Positions 1-8,854 of a stretch of DNA of 39,053 bases are shown piece after piece. The position numbers and the translations under genes are program-made. Source of the stretch: an uncultured Corynebacterium sp. (GTDB lineage Bacteria; Actinomycetota; Actinomycetes; Mycobacteriales; Mycobacteriaceae); NCBI RefSeq assembly GCF_947253065.1, contig NZ_CAMXWS010000019.1, forward strand, positions 1 through 39,053, written 5' to 3'. The notes below the pieces were generated by a model, which was given only the letters and a program-made list of their open reading frames with translations, had not been told where the DNA came from and made no database searches. Positions within the stretch are counted from its first letter, which is position 1, and each line of letters begins with the position of its first letter.

Positions 1-2
1 GA

Positions 3-81
3 GGTGGATCTTCTTTACAAATAACGGAGATTTGGAACCTATTTCCCCAGGTCAGCATAATTCGCGTGTGATTTAGATCCA
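3..81. repeat. 9-bp inverted repeat at the window edge
   Basis: GGTGGATCT at 3-11 is the exact reverse complement of AGATCCACC at 73-81, with about 61 bases between. The interval holds no convincing open frame. It lies beyond the 3' end of the minus-strand serine dehydratase gene. The role is unknown. It could be a stem of a larger structure or chance; the neighbouring gene to the left is outside the window. Confidence 0.35.
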
Positions 82-102
82 CCGCGGACCCGAGGGGCTT
101 GG

Positions 103-135
103 CCAAACCTCGGCTAAACCTCGGCTAAACCTCGA
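103..135. repeat. Three 11-bp tandem repeats after sdaA
   Basis: Three near-identical 11-base units follow one another: CCAAACCTCGG (103-113), CTAAACCTCGG (114-124) and CTAAACCTCGA (125-135). They start 9 bases past the stop codon of the minus-strand gene. CCGAGG at 90-95 can pair with each CCTCGG copy, so alternative small hairpins are possible downstream of sdaA. There is no U-run, so this is not a standard intrinsic terminator. Confidence 0.5.
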
Positions 136-143
136 AAGGGGGA

Positions 144-1571
144 TTAGCACTCGGTGATATTTACCGGGAAGCCGAGTTGGACGGCGAGGCCACCGACGGA
201 GGTCTCCTTGTACTTGGTCATCATGTCGCGGCCGGTGGCGGCCATGGTTTCGATGGCGTCATCAAGAGTGACGATGTTGGTGCCGTCGCCCCACTTAGCC
301 AAGCGTGCGGCATTGATGGCTTTCACCGCGCCGATGGCATTGCGTTCGATGCAGGGGACTTGGACGAGTCCGCCGACGGGATCGCAGGTGAGGCCAAGAT
401 TGTGCTCGAGGGCGATTTCGGCGGCGTTTTCAACCTGTTCAGGTGTACCGCCCAGGATGGCGCACATGCCGGCGGCGGCCATGGAGGAGGCGGAGCCGAC
501 TTCGCCTTGGCAGCCGACCTCGGCACCCGAGATCGATGCGTTGGTCTTGATGATCGCGCCGATCGCGCCAGCGGTGAGCAGGAATTCGCGTGCACGCTCC
601 GGGGTGAAATCGGTCGTGAAGTCACGGCAGTAGTGCATGACAGCTGGGATGATTCCGGCGGCACCATTGGTCGGGGCAGTGACCACTCGGCCGTGTGCAG
701 CATTTTCCTCATTGACGGCCAAAGCGTAAAGGTTGACCCACTCCATGGCATCGAGGCCTTCAGAGTTGTGGCGTTTTTGCTCGCTAGTGAGCATTGCGTG
801 CATGCGGGGAGCACGGCGCCGAACATCGAGTCCGCCGGGGAGAGTGCCCTCGGTAGTGATGCCGTTTTTCACGCATTCTTGCATGGCGGCCCACACTTCA
901 TCGAGATGGGTGGTGGATTCGGTTTCCCCGCGGAGCATTTTCTCGTTGTGGGCCATGACTTCGGCGATGCTCAGGCCGGTGCGGGCACAGACTTCGAGGA
1001 GTTCGGCGGAGGAATCGTAGGCATGTGTACCGTCGCCATCCGAGGGGGCAGCCTCATCGGCCGCGGCAGCAGTGGCAGCAATACCGGTATTCGCGCCTTC
1101 CTCTTTCGCCTCACTCATTTCAGCGCGATCCATGATGAAGCCACCGCCGATGGAGTAGTACTCATTGCGGCTGGCAAGGCGGGTGCCTTGGGCATCCCAT
1201 GCATCGAAAATCAGGCAGTTGGGGTGCTCGGCGACTGGTTTGGGATTGAAAACTAGGTTGTAGGTGACCGTGCCGTCAGGACCACTGATTGTGCCCTGGG
1301 CGGGAATCGCGGTGCCGGGGACAGGCTCGACTGTTTGGTCGGTGGTCAGGGGAGTGTAGCCCACCAAGCCGAGAAGAACGGCGCGGTCGGTGCCGTGGCC
1401 AACGCCGGTCGCGGCGAGAGAACCACGCAACTCAATATGGACTTCTGCGGGCAGCTGTCCGAGTTTTTCCACGAAAGCTGTAGCTGCACGCATCGGGCCG
1501 ACGGTGTGAGAAGAAGAGGGCCCGATACCGATGCTGAACAGGTCAATGACGCTGACGCGGTGGGATGTCAT
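144..1571 (-). CDS. sdaA: L-serine ammonia-lyase (iron-sulfur L-serine dehydratase)
   Basis: This cytosolic enzyme deaminates L-serine to pyruvate and ammonia. The 475-aa single chain has the family order: an N-terminal beta domain opening with SIGIGPSSSHTVGP, then the alpha catalytic domain. Conserved pieces include the serine-binding region around NGAAGIIPAVMHY and the cysteines of the [4Fe-4S] cluster in GAEVGCQGEVGSA and LTCDPVGGLVQVPC. The length matches one-chain actinobacterial enzymes. I chose the ATG at 1571, because homologues begin close to SVIDLFSIG. A TTG at 1607 would add 12 residues. Neither start has a good Shine-Dalgarno. The gene is divergent from the sugar ABC operon and looks monocistronic. 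Confidence 0.95.
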   Translation of the reverse strand: MTSHRVSVIDLFSIGIGPSSSHTVGPMRAATAFVEKLGQLPAEVHIELRGSLAATGVGHGTDRAVLLGLVGYTPLTTDQTVEPVPGTAIPAQGTISGPDGTVTYNLVFNPKPVAEHPNCLIFDAWDAQGTRLASRNEYYSIGGGFIMDRAEMSEAKEEGANTGIAATAAAADEAAPSDGDGTHAYDSSAELLEVCARTGLSIAEVMAHNEKMLRGETESTTHLDEVWAAMQECVKNGITTEGTLPGGLDVRRRAPRMHAMLTSEQKRHNSEGLDAMEWVNLYALAVNEENAAHGRVVTAPTNGAAGIIPAVMHYCRDFTTDFTPERAREFLLTAGAIGAIIKTNASISGAEVGCQGEVGSASSMAAAGMCAILGGTPEQVENAAEIALEHNLGLTCDPVGGLVQVPCIERNAIGAVKAINAARLAKWGDGTNIVTLDDAIETMAATGRDMMTKYKETSVGGLAVQLGFPVNITEC

Positions 1572-1648
1572 GTCATCGAGGTTAAACGTGTGAGTAAGGG
1601 CATACAAACCCCCAAATTAGAATTCTGCTTGGTTAGTGCTTCCAGTGT

Positions 1649-1654
1649 TAGGGT
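1649..1654 (+). promoter_or_regulatory. Candidate -10 element for the sugar ABC operon
   Basis: TAGGGT fits the loose TANNNT -10 of high-GC actinobacteria and lies 66 bases before the ATPase start codon. A -35 is not clear; TTGGTT at 1630-1635 is too close. It is the best plus-strand promoter candidate in the divergent sdaA/ABC spacer. Confidence 0.35.
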
Positions 1655-1677
1655 CGAACTAAGGATCCATATTTGTA

Positions 1678-1687
1678 GTACCGGTAC
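1678..1687. promoter_or_regulatory. Palindrome GTACCGGTAC, possible operator
   Basis: This perfect 10-bp palindrome lies 32 bases before the ATPase start and just downstream of the candidate -10. Flanking TTT and AAA extend its symmetry weakly. The position suits a repressor site for the importer operon. No regulator gene is adjacent, so the partner is unknown. Confidence 0.35.
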
Positions 1688-1719
1688 GAAACTGGCTTGA
1701 TCCGGAAGAGGAGACATAA

Positions 1720-2838
<1,119 letters not shown>

Positions 2839-2876
2839 GAAGCGGGAGCGAATAGGTAGCGAAAAGGTAACTAGCC

Positions 2877-4175
2877 ATGTCCGAGAAGATGAGCGTCCAC
2901 TCGCCGGCGTACGCCAAAGTGCTGCTCGGTCTGCCTTGGGCGATTCCTCTGGAGGACTGGCCAAGTGAACTTCTCGCTGCCTACCCGCGTGGCATTTCGC
3001 GCCACACTGTCCGGCTGGTGTCAGCCGGCGGGATGGCGTTGGCCATCAAGGAGATCGGTGAAACGGTCGCGTATCACGAATATCGCACACTGAAACGCCT
3101 GCGTGACCTGGATATTCCGTGTGTGAAGCCGGTCGCGGTCATTGCGCACCGTACTGATGATGAACGGGCAGAGGAGCTCACTCCATGTCTGGTCACGGAA
3201 CACCTGGAGTTCTCGTTGCCGTACCGCGACGTGTTCAGCCGTTCGCTGAGCCCGGAAACGGTGAACAAGCTCATCCGTGCACTCGCAGTTCTGCTTGTGC
3301 GCCTGCATCTGCTGAATTTCTATTGGGGCGACGTTTCACTGTCGAACACCCTGTTCCGTCGTGACGCGGATGAATTCTCCGCGTACCTCGTGGACGCGGA
3401 GACAGGGGAGTTCCACGAACCGCTTTCTCAAGGGCGCAGGCTTTACGACGTCGAGGTGGCACGAGTCAACATCATTGGTGAGTTGATGGACCTCCAAGCA
3501 GGCGGGCTTATCGACGAAGGTGTGGACGTCATCGCCCTTGGCAACGCCGTCGATGCGACCTACCACGAGCTGTGGGCGTTGATGACTGATGAGCTCGTCG
3601 TGGAAGGCGATGCTTTTGGCCAGATCGCTGAGCACATTCAGAAGATCAACTCCCTGGGATTCGACATCGGCGAAACCGAGATCAGTCACGAAACCCGTCG
3701 CCGTACTGAACGTGACGGTCCGGGTGAAGGAGACCTGGTCGATGTGTATCGCGTCAGTATCGAACCATCGGTGTTTTCCACAGGCTTCCATCAGCGCAAG
3801 TTGAAGCAGCTGACGGGACTGGATGTGCAAGACCGGCAAGCGCAGCGTCTTCTCAGCGAGATGGAGGTCTACCGAGCGCTGAACCACAACGGTGAGTACT
3901 CGCTGGAAGATGTTGCATTGGACTGGCTGGTGAACCGCTATGAGCCGATCATTGCCCTGACCCCGCCAGCACTTCGAGCGAAATTGGAACCTGCACAGGT
4001 CTTCCACGAGATTCTCGATCACCGCTGGTTCGTCTCCGAGAATGAGTCGCGCTATGTCCCGCTCGAGGAAGCGGCGAAATCGTATTTCCAGACCATCTTG
4101 CCCAACCGGCCGGATGAAGCCCGGATCTACACCGCCGATGATCCACCCAGTGAAGATAGTCCTGATTTCCCATAA
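2877..4175 (+). CDS. Kinase-like DUF4032 family protein
   Basis: This 432-aa protein has no signal peptide or membrane segment. Residues 45-180 look like a lipopolysaccharide-kinase/WaaP-type fold. A beta3-like lysine sits in ALAIKEI (K58), with a helix-C glutamate nearby (E68), a catalytic-loop equivalent YWGDVSLSN (D152, N157) and a metal-binding aspartate in LVDAETGE (D173). The C-terminal half, including SIEPSVFSTGFHQRKL, fits the actinobacterial DUF4032 family as I recall it. It lies 38 bases after the ATPase gene and 49 before the binding protein, so it is probably co-transcribed with the importer. Phosphorylation of a sugar or of a transporter part is an inference; the substrate is unknown. 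Confidence 0.65.
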   Translation: MSEKMSVHSPAYAKVLLGLPWAIPLEDWPSELLAAYPRGISRHTVRLVSAGGMALAIKEIGETVAYHEYRTLKRLRDLDIPCVKPVAVIAHRTDDERAEELTPCLVTEHLEFSLPYRDVFSRSLSPETVNKLIRALAVLLVRLHLLNFYWGDVSLSNTLFRRDADEFSAYLVDAETGEFHEPLSQGRRLYDVEVARVNIIGELMDLQAGGLIDEGVDVIALGNAVDATYHELWALMTDELVVEGDAFGQIAEHIQKINSLGFDIGETEISHETRRRTERDGPGEGDLVDVYRVSIEPSVFSTGFHQRKLKQLTGLDVQDRQAQRLLSEMEVYRALNHNGEYSLEDVALDWLVNRYEPIIALTPPALRAKLEPAQVFHEILDHRWFVSENESRYVPLEEAAKSYFQTILPNRPDEARIYTADDPPSEDSPDFP

Positions 4176-4224
4176 CTCAAGCACCCAAGACTTCAATAAC
4201 AAGAGAGCTAGTGAGGTACATCCC

Positions 4225-5568
4225 ATGCAATCGACTACCCGGGCATTAGCGGCAGTAGCCGCTATCGGGTTGAGCGCGTCGGTGCTCACCGCATGTGGCC
4301 AAGACAATGGCCCGAGCGTGTACTACCTGAATTTCAAGCCGGAGCAGGCACAGCAATTTGAGGCGATCGCGGAAGAGTACACCGCAGAAACTGGTGTTCC
4401 GGTCAAGATCGTCACCGCCGCTTCGGGCTCCTATATGCAGACGTTGAAGGCCGAGATGGCCAAGTCCAACGCTCCGACTCTGTTCCAGATCAACGGCCAA
4501 GAGGGCTATGGCATCTGGAAGGACTACATGGCGGATATGTCCGACTATGAAATCACCAAGGCTTTGCAGGATGATGCCCAGCCGGTGACGAATAGCGAAG
4601 GCCATGCAGTTGCGGTGCCATTCGCGATGGAGGGCTTTGGCCTCCTCTACAACGAAGAGATCACTGATGCCTACTTTGCACTTCCGGGCGCAAAGCTGGG
4701 CTCGATGGATGAAGTGAAGTCCCACGAGGACCTGAAGACACTTGCGGAAGACATGCAGGCTCGCAAGGACGAGCTGGGTATTCAAGGTGTCTTCGCCGCT
4801 ACCTCCCTTGGTGCTGGTGAAGAGTGGCGTTGGACGAACCACTTGATGAATGGTCCGATCCACTATGAGATTCAGGACCGTGACATCCAAGAATTCGCCG
4901 ATATGGAGGAATTCAACTTCACCTACGGCGATAACTACCGGAGCCTGCTGGACTTGTACCTGCAGAATTCAACGGTGAAGCCGAGCCTGGCGTCGGCACG
5001 CGCCGTGTCTGATTCGATGGCTGAATTCGCAACCGGCAAGGCTGCGATGGTTCAGAACGGTAACTGGGCTTGGGGCCAGATTTCCGGTGAAGCCGGAAAC
5101 GTGGTCAAGGAAGACAAGGTCAAGTTCCTGCCGATGTACATGGGCCTGCCGAATGAAGAAAACGTCGGTATCAACGTCGGTACTGAGAACTTCCTCTCCG
5201 TGAACAACAAGGCGAGCGAGGAAGACCAGAAGGCCACCCGCGACTTCCTGAAGTGGCTGTTCCTCTCGGAGAGAGGTAAGGAACTTGTGGTCAACGATCT
5301 CGGCTTCATCGCCCCGTTCGAGAACTACGACGTCGAAGACGTTCCGGACGACCCGCTGGCACGCCAGGTGCAGGAAGCACTTAGCGACGATTCCATCGAG
5401 GCCCTGCCATGGGACTTCCAGTACTCGCCGAACCAGCAGTTCCGTGACCTCTTCGGCCAGAACCTCGGCCAGTACGCCAACGGCAACCTGCCGTGGGAGA
5501 CTCTGGTCAGCAGGCTACAACAGGATTGGAAGTACGAGATGGCCAACCAGATCGCTTTGCTGGACTAG
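4225..5568 (+). CDS. Carbohydrate ABC importer substrate-binding lipoprotein
   Basis: This 447-aa extracytoplasmic protein captures the sugar. The first 23 residues form a lipoprotein signal peptide ending in the lipobox LTAC, with Cys24 as the lipidation site. The body matches family 1 solute-binding proteins: YYLNFKPEQAQQFEAIAEEY at the start and a GNWAWGQISG segment typical of the sugar cleft. The frame is open further upstream into the preceding gene, but the ATG at 4225 is the one that yields a signal peptide. Permeases follow directly. The preferred sugar (a glucoside, maltose or trehalose type) is not readable from sequence alone. Confidence 0.92.
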   Translation: MQSTTRALAAVAAIGLSASVLTACGQDNGPSVYYLNFKPEQAQQFEAIAEEYTAETGVPVKIVTAASGSYMQTLKAEMAKSNAPTLFQINGQEGYGIWKDYMADMSDYEITKALQDDAQPVTNSEGHAVAVPFAMEGFGLLYNEEITDAYFALPGAKLGSMDEVKSHEDLKTLAEDMQARKDELGIQGVFAATSLGAGEEWRWTNHLMNGPIHYEIQDRDIQEFADMEEFNFTYGDNYRSLLDLYLQNSTVKPSLASARAVSDSMAEFATGKAAMVQNGNWAWGQISGEAGNVVKEDKVKFLPMYMGLPNEENVGINVGTENFLSVNNKASEEDQKATRDFLKWLFLSERGKELVVNDLGFIAPFENYDVEDVPDDPLARQVQEALSDDSIEALPWDFQYSPNQQFRDLFGQNLGQYANGNLPWETLVSRLQQDWKYEMANQIALLD

Positions 5569-5598
5569 GCGAATCGGGAGCAATCAGAGGATCACACC

Positions 5599-6444
5599 AT
5601 GCAAGAGACACTGAAGAAATATTTCCCCATCTTCGTGCTGCCGACGCTTCTGGCATTCGGCATCGCGTTCTTCGTGCCGTTCCTCGTTGGTACGGCACTG
5701 TCATTCACCAGCTTCACCACCATCACCGACGCCACCTGGGTCGGTCTGGAGAACTACTCGCGAGTCTTCAGCGAGCGCGAGGGCTTCGTCTCGGCGTTGC
5801 TATTCACCATCGCTGTCGCGGTCGTGTCAATCATCACGGTCAATATCATCGCGTTCGCGATTGCGTGGACGCTGACACGTAAGCTGCGCGGTACGAACTT
5901 TTTCCGCACCGTGTTCTTCATGCCGAACCTGATCGGCGGCATCGTGCTGGGTTACACCTGGCAGTCCATGATCAACGCTGTGCTGGCGAATTATGAGACC
6001 ACAATTTCCGCAGACTGGCGCTTCGGCTACGCCGGCCTGATCATCCTGATGAACTGGCAGCTCATCGGCTACATGATGATCATCTACATCGCCGGCCTGC
6101 AAAATGTTCCGCCAGAGCTGATTGAGGCAGCCGAAATCGACGGCGTGTCCAAGTGGCAGCAGCTGCGCCACGTGACCATCCCGCTGATGATGCCTTCGAT
6201 CACCATCTGCCTGTTCCTGACCCTGTCGAATACCTTCAAGGTCTACGACCAGAACTTGGCGCTTACCGACGGCGCGCCTGGCGGCTCCACAGAGATGGTC
6301 GCCCTCAACATCGTCAAGACCATGTTCAACCGAGTGGGTGCCGAAGGCGTCGGCCAGGCGAAGGCAGTCATCTTCGTCGTGGTTGTCGTCGTCATCGCAA
6401 TGTTCCAGCTGCGCGCCACCCGCAGCCGCGAAGTGGAGGCCTAA
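5599..6444 (+). CDS. Carbohydrate ABC importer permease, MalF-like
   Basis: This 281-aa membrane protein should have six transmembrane helices, the first at about residues 12-35. The ATPase-docking EAA loop reads EAAEIDGVSKWQQLRHVTIP, which marks it as a CUT1 (binding-protein-dependent) sugar permease. An AGAGGA ribosome site lies about nine bases before the ATG. Only three bases separate its stop from the next permease, so the two are likely translated together and form the heterodimeric channel. Confidence 0.92.
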   Translation: MQETLKKYFPIFVLPTLLAFGIAFFVPFLVGTALSFTSFTTITDATWVGLENYSRVFSEREGFVSALLFTIAVAVVSIITVNIIAFAIAWTLTRKLRGTNFFRTVFFMPNLIGGIVLGYTWQSMINAVLANYETTISADWRFGYAGLIILMNWQLIGYMMIIYIAGLQNVPPELIEAAEIDGVSKWQQLRHVTIPLMMPSITICLFLTLSNTFKVYDQNLALTDGAPGGSTEMVALNIVKTMFNRVGAEGVGQAKAVIFVVVVVVIAMFQLRATRSREVEA

Positions 6445-6447
6445 ATC

Positions 6448-7383
6448 ATGACAACCAGTATTAAAGAAACGAACCCGGTGGGGGACAACGGGGCGTCGAC
6501 AAGCGCTGCGAAACCGCGGAAGAAAGCTGCCTCTAACGACGAAGCCACCGTGTCCAGCGGGGCGAAGGGCCTCATCTACGCGGTGCTGGTCTTCCTCACC
6601 GTCGTCTTCCTCGGCCCGATCGTGTTCATCTTGCTGAACTCGTTCAAGGACCGCTTCGCCATCTCCACCAACCCGTTCGCGCTGCCGACTGGTGAGCTGT
6701 GGGCGGGGCTGACGAACTACATCACCGGTATCCAAGGCGAAGGCTTTGGCTGGGCGATCGTGTGGTCGTTTGTGATCACGATCAGCTCCGTTATTGCCGT
6801 GGTGTTCTTCTCCGCAATGACCGCGTACTACATCACGCGTGTGAAGACCTGGTGGACGAATGCCCTCTACTACGCATTCGTGTTCTCTATGGTCATTCCG
6901 TTCCAGATGGTTATGTTCCCGACCGTGGTCATCGCTGACCGCCTCGGCCTGGCTAACCCGCTGGGCATGGTCGTGCTGTACCTCGGCTTCGGTTCTGGCC
7001 TGTCGGTGTTCATGTTCTCCGGTTTTGTGAAGTCCATTCCGCTGGAGATCGAGGAAGCCGCTTATATCGATGGTTGCTCGCCGCTGGCCACCTTCTTCAG
7101 GGTCGTTCTGCCCATGCTCAAGCCGACCGCGATCACCGTGGCCATCCTGAACGCCATGTGGATCTGGAACGACTACCTGCTGCCGTACCTGGTCATTGGT
7201 CTGTCCACGCCGTACCGCACGATTCCGGTCGTGATTCAGCAGTTCATCGGCTCTCAGGGCGACCGAGACCTGGGTGCCATGATGGCGATGCTGGTCCTGG
7301 CTATTACCCCGATCATCATCTTCTACGTCACTGCCCAGAAGCACATTATCGAGGGCGTCGCGGCCGGCGCAGTCAAGGGCTAG
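6448..7383 (+). CDS. Carbohydrate ABC importer permease, MalG-like
   Basis: This is the second channel subunit, 311 aa. About 45 hydrophilic, lysine- and serine-rich residues precede the first membrane helix (about 46-68), a longer cytosolic tail than usual. Six helices follow. The EAA loop EEAAYIDGCSPLATFFRVVLP docks the ATPase. The C-terminus (GVAAGAVKG) is the usual MalG-type ending. It follows the partner permease by three bases. The role is solid; the substrate is unknown. Confidence 0.92.
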   Translation: MTTSIKETNPVGDNGASTSAAKPRKKAASNDEATVSSGAKGLIYAVLVFLTVVFLGPIVFILLNSFKDRFAISTNPFALPTGELWAGLTNYITGIQGEGFGWAIVWSFVITISSVIAVVFFSAMTAYYITRVKTWWTNALYYAFVFSMVIPFQMVMFPTVVIADRLGLANPLGMVVLYLGFGSGLSVFMFSGFVKSIPLEIEEAAYIDGCSPLATFFRVVLPMLKPTAITVAILNAMWIWNDYLLPYLVIGLSTPYRTIPVVIQQFIGSQGDRDLGAMMAMLVLAITPIIIFYVTAQKHIIEGVAAGAVKG

Positions 7384-7422
7384 ATCTGGGACTGATTACC
7401 TGGAAACCACGTTTGAGCAGCT

Positions 7423-8058
7423 ATGCAGTTTCTAAGCCCTGACTCCAAGTTCATGGCGGCGTTCACGCTTCTGGCAGACATCGTCATCGTGAACATGCTG
7501 CTCATTGTGGCGTCCCTACCAGTCGTCACCGGCGGCGCGGCTCTTCGCACTGCCAATGCCGTTGTCGGTGACATGGTGCAAGGCAAAGGCTCCCGCTACG
7601 GGCTGGCTTTCATCCGCCAACTCACCGTGCGGTGGAGAGCTGTTTCGTTGTATTGGCTGCTGCTTATCGTCGCCGGGGCATTTCTGGTGTACCAACAATT
7701 CGTGGTGTTCCAAGCCGGAATTGAAGGGGTAGCGCTGACCGTCATTCAAGCGCTCGCCCTAGCCGGTGCATTCATCATCGCTGGCATCAGCGTGTGGTTT
7801 TTCGCGCTGGCCTCGTTGCCTACGGAAGAGGATGAACCTGCGTTCAGCGCGCTTTTCGCTTTGTCTATTCAGCACACCTTCCGTTTTCTGGGGCGCACGG
7901 TGATCGCAGTCGGTATCTTTGCCGCTGCTGGTTGGCTAGCTTTCAAGCTCCCGCTCGCCGTGTCTGTTCCGTTCCTCTTCTTCTTCATCCCAGCGGTCGC
8001 GCTGTACCTCGTGCGCTTGTTGATAGCACTTCCGCTGGGGCAGGAACTCGGGGATTAA
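7423..8058 (+). CDS. YesL-like (DUF624) integral membrane protein
   Basis: This 211-aa protein has about five hydrophobic segments, near residues 18-45, 75-100, 105-130, 148-170 and 172-198. The opening LLADIVIVNMLLIVASLPVVTGGAALR resembles the DUF624/YesL family, which often accompanies sugar ABC importers in Gram-positive bacteria. It lies 39 bases after the second permease with no terminator between, so it is probably the last operon gene. The function of the family is not established; a helper role for the importer is an inference from linkage. A membrane protein gene also accompanies the corynebacterial trehalose importer genes as I recall. Confidence 0.65.
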   Translation: MQFLSPDSKFMAAFTLLADIVIVNMLLIVASLPVVTGGAALRTANAVVGDMVQGKGSRYGLAFIRQLTVRWRAVSLYWLLLIVAGAFLVYQQFVVFQAGIEGVALTVIQALALAGAFIIAGISVWFFALASLPTEEDEPAFSALFALSIQHTFRFLGRTVIAVGIFAAAGWLAFKLPLAVSVPFLFFFIPAVALYLVRLLIALPLGQELGD

Positions 8059-8109
8059 TCGATCGCTGGCTTCGGGCCGTTTGAAAAATCGCGAGACCCA
8101 AGAAGGCGT

Positions 8110-8841
8110 TTAAGCCACTTCAAAAAGCGCAGGCAGGTTTGAGGGGGTGACTACGCACAGCGGTTGCTGGTTATCGTTGCCGTGCTCGGTGATGATCACC
8201 AACCGTGGCAGCGTTTGCTGCGCATGCGGTGAGGTGAGTGCCGCGATTACCTCGGGGGCTGTGGCTGTGCGAGGCAAGAAGACAGCGGCGTCCTTGCGCT
8301 CATTGAAGCTGAGCACGTGTTCGATGGTGGAGTGGTTGATGGAGTTATCGTCATTCAGCTCATCGGCAAGCCAGCGGGCAATAGTGTTCGTGGTCAGCAC
8401 ACCAATGCACTTCTTGCCGTCATAGACAGGGAACTGGGAGATCCCGGTATCCCGAATGGCGTGAAGAGCCTCATTGATGTCATCGCTGGGGGAGAAGGTG
8501 ACTACTTTCTGTGGGCCAACCACATCTATCGCGAGAGCGGGGTGCAGGAGTTGATCGCGTATGGTCTCAATCTCAGCGACGGTCTCCGGGAGGGGTTCAG
8601 CGATCGGCCGAAAGTCTTGGTACGCACCGTGGCTGATCGCATTGCGCAGACTCGCGAATTCTTTCAAGTCATTCGCCTGCGCGCTGGTGAGGATGTGACG
8701 CTTCTCGGCTTTGGAGACCATCCAGTTGAAGCCGTCGGATTTCCGTGCGTCAAGAGCCGAGCGCAAAAACCCTTCGATCTCATTGAAAGCCGCAAGGAAC
8801 GGCACCGCGCGGTTGCGGGGCTTTTTACTTTCCGACGTCAC
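8110..8841 (-). CDS. HEPN-like domain fused to CBS-domain repeats
   Basis: This 243-aa predicted cytosolic protein starts at a GTG (8841), preceded by AGGGTTGGGT. Residues 10-95 look all-helical and carry LRNAISHG: Arg66, a polar Asn, then His71. That is the RX4H pattern of HEPN domains, many of which are RNA-cutting toxins or defence nucleases. Residues about 105-160 (VVTFSPSDDINEALHAI then GISQFPVYD) form one CBS motif, and residues 170-240 resemble a second, more divergent one (LPRLVIITEHG). CBS pairs usually bind adenine nucleotides. A nucleotide-sensing RNase is a reasonable inference but unproved. It lies 13 bases after the zinc metallopeptidase gene on the same strand and converges with the ABC operon. 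Confidence 0.7.
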   Translation of the reverse strand: MTSESKKPRNRAVPFLAAFNEIEGFLRSALDARKSDGFNWMVSKAEKRHILTSAQANDLKEFASLRNAISHGAYQDFRPIAEPLPETVAEIETIRDQLLHPALAIDVVGPQKVVTFSPSDDINEALHAIRDTGISQFPVYDGKKCIGVLTTNTIARWLADELNDDNSINHSTIEHVLSFNERKDAAVFLPRTATAPEVIAALTSPHAQQTLPRLVIITEHGNDNQQPLCVVTPSNLPALFEVA

Positions 8842-8854
8842 ACCCAACCCTGCT

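Noticed and set aside
103..135. Start of a CRISPR array
   Set aside because: Units are only 11 bases long and abut directly, with no spacers and no cas genes in the window.
177..1256. Open frame of 359 codons on the plus strand opposite sdaA
   Set aside because: Composition is Gly/Asp/His-rich without motifs; the minus-strand serine dehydratase explains the region.
5827..7344. Open frame of 505 codons on the minus strand opposite the two permease genes
   Set aside because: It is His/Asp/Arg-rich low-complexity sequence, the usual shadow of a GC-rich membrane protein gene; the opposite frames encode clear permeases with EAA loops.
8059..8109. Terminator between the convergent ABC operon and HEPN-CBS gene
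   Set aside because: Only very short stems such as GGC/GCC could be drawn; nothing convincing.
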